From a virus, in IMG/VR virus record IMGVR_UViG_3300025098_000266, positions 1 through 24,558 of that record: a stretch of 24,558 nt of DNA. The stretch is one strand, 5' to 3'. Within the stretch, counting starts at the first letter, position 1. Every line of letters begins with the position of its first letter. Made by a program: the position numbers and the translations under genes. The notes under the pieces were generated by a model. It had not been told where the DNA came from. It saw nothing but the letters and a program-made list of their open reading frames with translations, and did no database searches. This document shows positions 21,962 through 24,558 of the stretch, in pieces.

Positions 21962-22479
21962 CGTTTCGCCCTAAAGCCAAAGGTTACTCCTCTCCCAATA
22001 GCTTGCCCCATCTCACTATTGACATACCTTGTGTACCAGTCAAGTTCAGCCGTACTTTCTGCTTTTCCACCTCCGGCAGTGACATCGCCCCTGAAACCCG
22101 GAACAGGCCGAGAGCCTTCTCTCACTACATCACCAGCCGGACGACCAATCTTTTTAAACTCGCCTACTTCTAAATCAAGCGCATACGCTGCGTAAGGCTG
22201 CGTATTTTCAATGCTGAATTTTTTAACTCTTGCGGTCTCTCTGATAGATGTTGAAAGGCTTGGAACATCTCCTAGAGAATACGGATAGCCTCCGCCTGTT
22301 GACCCTGATGCTCCTGTACCTACAGGAACAGCGACCCAGCTGTCTTGAAACTCGCCACTCCATTCTGGGCCTGCGTCTGCCAAGTCATTCATTATTTCTA
22401 CTGCTGCATAGCGAGTCACCAAATTGATCAGCTCTCGCATGTCTTGCGGCAATTTAGAGATGTCCTCTCTCCTTGCCAT
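21958..22479 (-). CDS. Neck / tail completion protein (HK97 gp10-like)
   Basis: 173 residues. The first part is helical (LPQDMRELINLVTRYAAVEIMNDLADAGPEWSGEF within about 9-48), with the 'P.WSG.f..sW' pattern of HK97 gp10-like neck proteins, followed by a Gly-rich loop (VGTGASGSTGGGYPY) and a beta part ending in a basic GRGVTFGFRAKR. Such proteins lie between the head closure and the tail terminator, as here. It starts on the last base of the head closure gene (overlap of 1 nt at 22479). The family assignment rests on pattern and position. Confidence 0.82.
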   Translation of the reverse strand: MARREDISKLPQDMRELINLVTRYAAVEIMNDLADAGPEWSGEFQDSWVAVPVGTGASGSTGGGYPYSLGDVPSLSTSIRETARVKKFSIENTQPYAAYALDLEVGEFKKIGRPAGDVVREGSRPVPGFRGDVTAGGGKAESTAELDWYTRYVNSEMGQAIGRGVTFGFRAKR

Positions 22480-22856
22480 TACTGCGGCCTCGCAATAATC
22501 GTGTGAAGCAAGGGGTCTTCACCCCGAAGACTCAACACATTTAAAATCTTCGCTTCTCTTGTCACGCCAGCTTGTGAATACTGAATGCGATCGGCTTCAG
22601 TTGGGTAGTAAGAGTTCAACTCGTCACCACCAATAATCACCTTGATGTCAGTTGTTTGATAGAGCCCGTCATTCTCTCTCGCTGAAACATTAGAAATCAA
22701 ACCTTTCAACACAACAGATGTATCCGCACCAGTCACAGCACCTGTTGCTGGGTCGTAAGTGCGTGGCGTTGTCGTTTTGACAAGCGTGATGTCTTGACCC
22801 CATTCGTCCAATAGATCTTTGGGGATTGACTTAAAAGTGCTGTCTACAAGTGACAT
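22479..22856 (-). CDS. Head closure / head-tail joining protein (stopper)
   Basis: 125 residues, beta-barrel-like. Pattern: LLDEWGQDITLVKTTTPRTYD near the start, GAVTGADTSVVLKGLISNV in the middle, then DIKVIIGGDELN and REAKILNVLSLRGEDPLLHTIIARPQ. This matches phage head closure (gp16/gpFII-type) proteins that seal the portal channel and form the neck. It starts 1 nt downstream of the adaptor gene's last base and ends on the first base of the next gene, so neck genes are coupled. No Shine-Dalgarno beyond a GGGG stretch 10 nt before ATG. Confidence 0.85.
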   Translation of the reverse strand: MSLVDSTFKSIPKDLLDEWGQDITLVKTTTPRTYDPATGAVTGADTSVVLKGLISNVSARENDGLYQTTDIKVIIGGDELNSYYPTEADRIQYSQAGVTREAKILNVLSLRGEDPLLHTIIARPQ

Positions 22857-22857
22857 C

Positions 22858-23388
22858 TCAACCCCTCACCATACGAACTTGATAAGAGCCAGAACCTCCA
22901 AGACAATAAGCACCAAGATAAGACTGCAGCCAAGGGTAAACGTCGAATACGTTATTGACAGTTCCAGTAGCTTGACTAGCAGTGTTGTACTTGACCTTGA
23001 GGTCTCCGAGTTCGACTTCTTCGTATAACCCCTTATCGCCGGTATTCCCTGTAATCGCGTCCGTGTCATTGGCCAGTTCAAACGCTAGTAGATATGTAGC
23101 TTTTTTAATTGCGTTTGGAATCGCGGAACAGGTCAGTTCTACGCGATCGACATGATAATTATTGCGGGGCCAGCTTAAGGCTTGGCTTGAATCGCAACGA
23201 TCACCATAGAAATTCAACGTATCGATCCAGCCTGTAGCCGAGATCAGAGAGCGAATTTTGTTGTCATCAGTCTTGTTGTCCCACTGCGTTGAGCTTGGAA
23301 CGGTTTCAAAATACGCGTCTGCCTCTGCCAACGTCACAAAGCTGTTGGCTGTCTCACTCTTGAGTGTGGCGTTGATCGTGGCAGCCAT
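22858..23388 (-). CDS. Head-tail adaptor (DnaT-like / gp6-type connector)
   Basis: 176 residues from ATG 23388 (MAATINATLKSETANSFVTL). A GTG at 23412 is in frame but the 8 extra residues would be encoded by a hairpin and lack family similarity, so I reject it. Typical pattern: SFVTLAEADAYFETV, WDNKTDDNKIRSLISATGWID, FYGDRCDSSQALSWPRNN, then IPNAIKKATYLLAFELAND. This order is that of phage proteins annotated as 'putative DnaT-like ssDNA-binding protein', now taken as head-tail adaptors on the portal ring. It ends in a Gly/Ser-rich VRMVRG tail. It is next to the capsid gene and 1 nt before the head closure gene. Confidence 0.85.
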   Translation of the reverse strand: MAATINATLKSETANSFVTLAEADAYFETVPSSTQWDNKTDDNKIRSLISATGWIDTLNFYGDRCDSSQALSWPRNNYHVDRVELTCSAIPNAIKKATYLLAFELANDTDAITGNTGDKGLYEEVELGDLKVKYNTASQATGTVNNVFDVYPWLQSYLGAYCLGGSGSYQVRMVRG

Positions 23389-23404
23389 AAGACAATAATA
23401 AGGT

Positions 23405-23426
23405 GGCCCCACCTAATGGTAGGGCC
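23405..23426 (-). terminator. Hairpin between capsid and adaptor genes (weak terminator or processing site)
   Basis: On the minus strand GGCCC-T-ACC, loop ATTA, GGT-G-GGGCC gives a GC-rich stem with one mismatch 17 nt after the capsid stop codon. The sequence after it is ACCTTATTATTG, too weak a U-tract for a strong terminator. It may dampen downstream expression or protect the capsid mRNA. Confidence 0.5.
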
Positions 23427-23442
23427 TTTGCTCTGATCAAGA

Positions 23443-24522
23443 TCAGATGGTTGTGGTATCCAACGGAGAGTTGACGGTCAACTGAACCATAGGGATCAGG
23501 TCAACGTCATAAGTGGCGGCCCACTTGTTAGCGGTAGCCAGGTTGGCGTTGGTGGGGTTGTCACCAGCGTCAGACCACTTAGTACCCATCACGTGATAGG
23601 TGCTGTGATAATCCACAGAAAGCACGTCTTGCTTCGAGAGGACGTTGCGATCAGCTTCAATGCGAAGCTCTTGCTGCACACCCTCAAGGATGGTGCCGCC
23701 TTTGGTCAGGTAGCAATAGAACTCACGCTGATGACCACCAGTGCCAGGAGCAACGGTGTTCACTGCACTGTCGGTAACGACTCGCATTCCTGCGAACTCA
23801 CCAACTTCGCGAGCGCCAATGCCTACGCCACCACCACCCCAGGTCACTGCGCCGGAAGCGGCAAGTGCTGAAGTAGAGAAGGTCAGCATTCCTACCTGAT
23901 ACAGGTAGTAAGCAACAGAAGGATGGACAATCAGAGTGTCCAGCTCTTCACCGCGTTCTCCAAGCTTGGAGCGTGCTTCAGCAACTGTTGCTGCACTGAG
24001 GAAGTTAGCCTCAGCACCACCAGATGCTGCTGCAACAGCTTTATCCAAAGCGTTGGCAGAAAGTGCCGTGCCAAACAAACCAGCAAGCTGTGAGAACAGA
24101 CGTGCGCTGTTCAGCTTGTTGATCGCATCAGCCAGCTGATTGCGGATGTGAAGCATTGGATCTTCACCAGCAGCTAATACTGCAACGTCATCTACGGCAT
24201 ACGCGAAACCGCGATGGCAGATGGTTGCAATCTGAGTGCCAGTACCGATCTTTTGTGGCGTCAAGTAACCAGCAGTGCTGGTCCCCCACGTAGCGGTCCC
24301 GTCCATAATCTCTTCTGTTGGAGATACAGGATTGAACTCGGGAACTTGAATGCGGCTACCACCTGCACGAGAATCGAGCAGGGAGTTACGAACAACAGCA
24401 CCAGACTTGATAAACAAGCTGCGCTCTTTGATGGCCTCAGACACATAAGTGCTGAGATTATTCCTCTTGACGATGTCCGCGAGTAGGACACCGCCGGAAT
24501 AATTCTGAAATGGAGCAGCCAT
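23443..24522 (-). CDS. Major capsid protein (gp13-like / HK97-fold type)
   Basis: 359 residues. Features of phage capsid proteins: an N-terminal helix (about 10-45, LLADIVKRNNLSTYVSEAIKE), a beta patch (SRIQVPEFNPVSP), a spine-like helix (about 118-150, AAGEDPMLHIRNQLADAINKL), GERGEELDTLIVHPSVAYYLY (about 198-218) and the C-terminal RNVLSKQDVLSVDYHSTYHVMGTKW. I associate the last motif with capsid proteins of marine siphoviruses of the gp13-like group. No N-terminal delta domain is obvious, so a separate scaffold or protease may lie beyond the right edge. Start context AATAAGAA-ATG has no Shine-Dalgarno site. First gene of the visible morphogenesis operon. Confidence 0.88.
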   Translation of the reverse strand: MAAPFQNYSGGVLLADIVKRNNLSTYVSEAIKERSLFIKSGAVVRNSLLDSRAGGSRIQVPEFNPVSPTEEIMDGTATWGTSTAGYLTPQKIGTGTQIATICHRGFAYAVDDVAVLAAGEDPMLHIRNQLADAINKLNSARLFSQLAGLFGTALSANALDKAVAAASGGAEANFLSAATVAEARSKLGERGEELDTLIVHPSVAYYLYQVGMLTFSTSALAASGAVTWGGGGVGIGAREVGEFAGMRVVTDSAVNTVAPGTGGHQREFYCYLTKGGTILEGVQQELRIEADRNVLSKQDVLSVDYHSTYHVMGTKWSDAGDNPTNANLATANKWAATYDVDLIPMVQLTVNSPLDTTTI

Positions 24523-24558
24523 TTCTTATTCAGGGATAATGTTTGCGGTGGATCAAGT

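Noticed and set aside
23389-23412. N-terminal extension of the head-tail adaptor from GTG 23412
   Set aside because: The eight extra residues are encoded by the hairpin after the capsid gene, and the family pattern begins at ATG 23388.
1-24558. tRNA genes, CRISPR arrays, insertion sequences, integrase or attachment sites
   Set aside because: I looked for them and saw no supporting sequence; whether the phage is temperate cannot be judged from this window.

Overview
The window is about 24.5 kb of a tailed phage (or prophage) genome with a long-tailed, lambda-like (siphovirus) morphogenesis module. Everything from about 24.5 kb down to 2.2 kb is read leftward on the minus strand in the classical order: major capsid protein, head-tail adaptor, head closure, neck/tail completion, tail terminator, tail tube, tail assembly chaperones with a -1 frameshift, tape measure, then homologues of lambda M, L, K (split in two), I and J, and finally a tail-fibre block. 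Terminase, portal and prohead protease would lie beyond the right edge and are not seen. The fibre architecture (KIxxL-type adaptor N-termini, S74 chaperone, LamG/SPRY adhesin), the rarity of Shine-Dalgarno sites and several small proteins that look like those of marine cyanophages suggest a phage of marine Synechococcus/Prochlorococcus or a similar picocyanobacterium. This host assignment is inference from memory of the families; no host gene is present.

Region by region (minus strand unless noted): 24522-20715 head and neck genes plus tail tube, ended by an intrinsic terminator at about 20.67-20.69 kb; 20632-20106 tail assembly chaperones (G and G-T fusion through a C CCA AAA slip site); 20075-10848 tape measure and tail-tip genes, tightly overlapped; 10835-3684 three fibre proteins, a 1245-residue adhesin, a probable fibre-assembly chaperone and a small conserved protein; 3612-3256 a small secreted outer-membrane-like protein in the position that lom has in lambda, followed by a strong terminator; 3176-2175 two membrane/proline-rich proteins of unknown function. 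The left end holds a plus-strand operon (353-2254) of four genes linked by three ATGA overlaps: one small membrane protein, then three proteins with signal peptides. It is convergent with, and overlaps by 80 nt, the end of the minus-strand block. At the far left a small membrane/coiled-coil gene (329-75) and the start of another small gene (50-1) run leftward, divergent from the operon with only 23 nt between start codons.

Functionally, the right 20 kb builds the connector, tail tube, tip and fibres of the virion. The left 3.6 kb is different: nearly every product carries a signal peptide or a transmembrane segment, so the phage devotes a cluster of about eight genes to the host envelope (or to envelope-derived or virion-surface proteins). 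That cluster has no assigned function that I can recognise and is the best candidate here for something undescribed. There is no gene-free stretch longer than about 80 bases.
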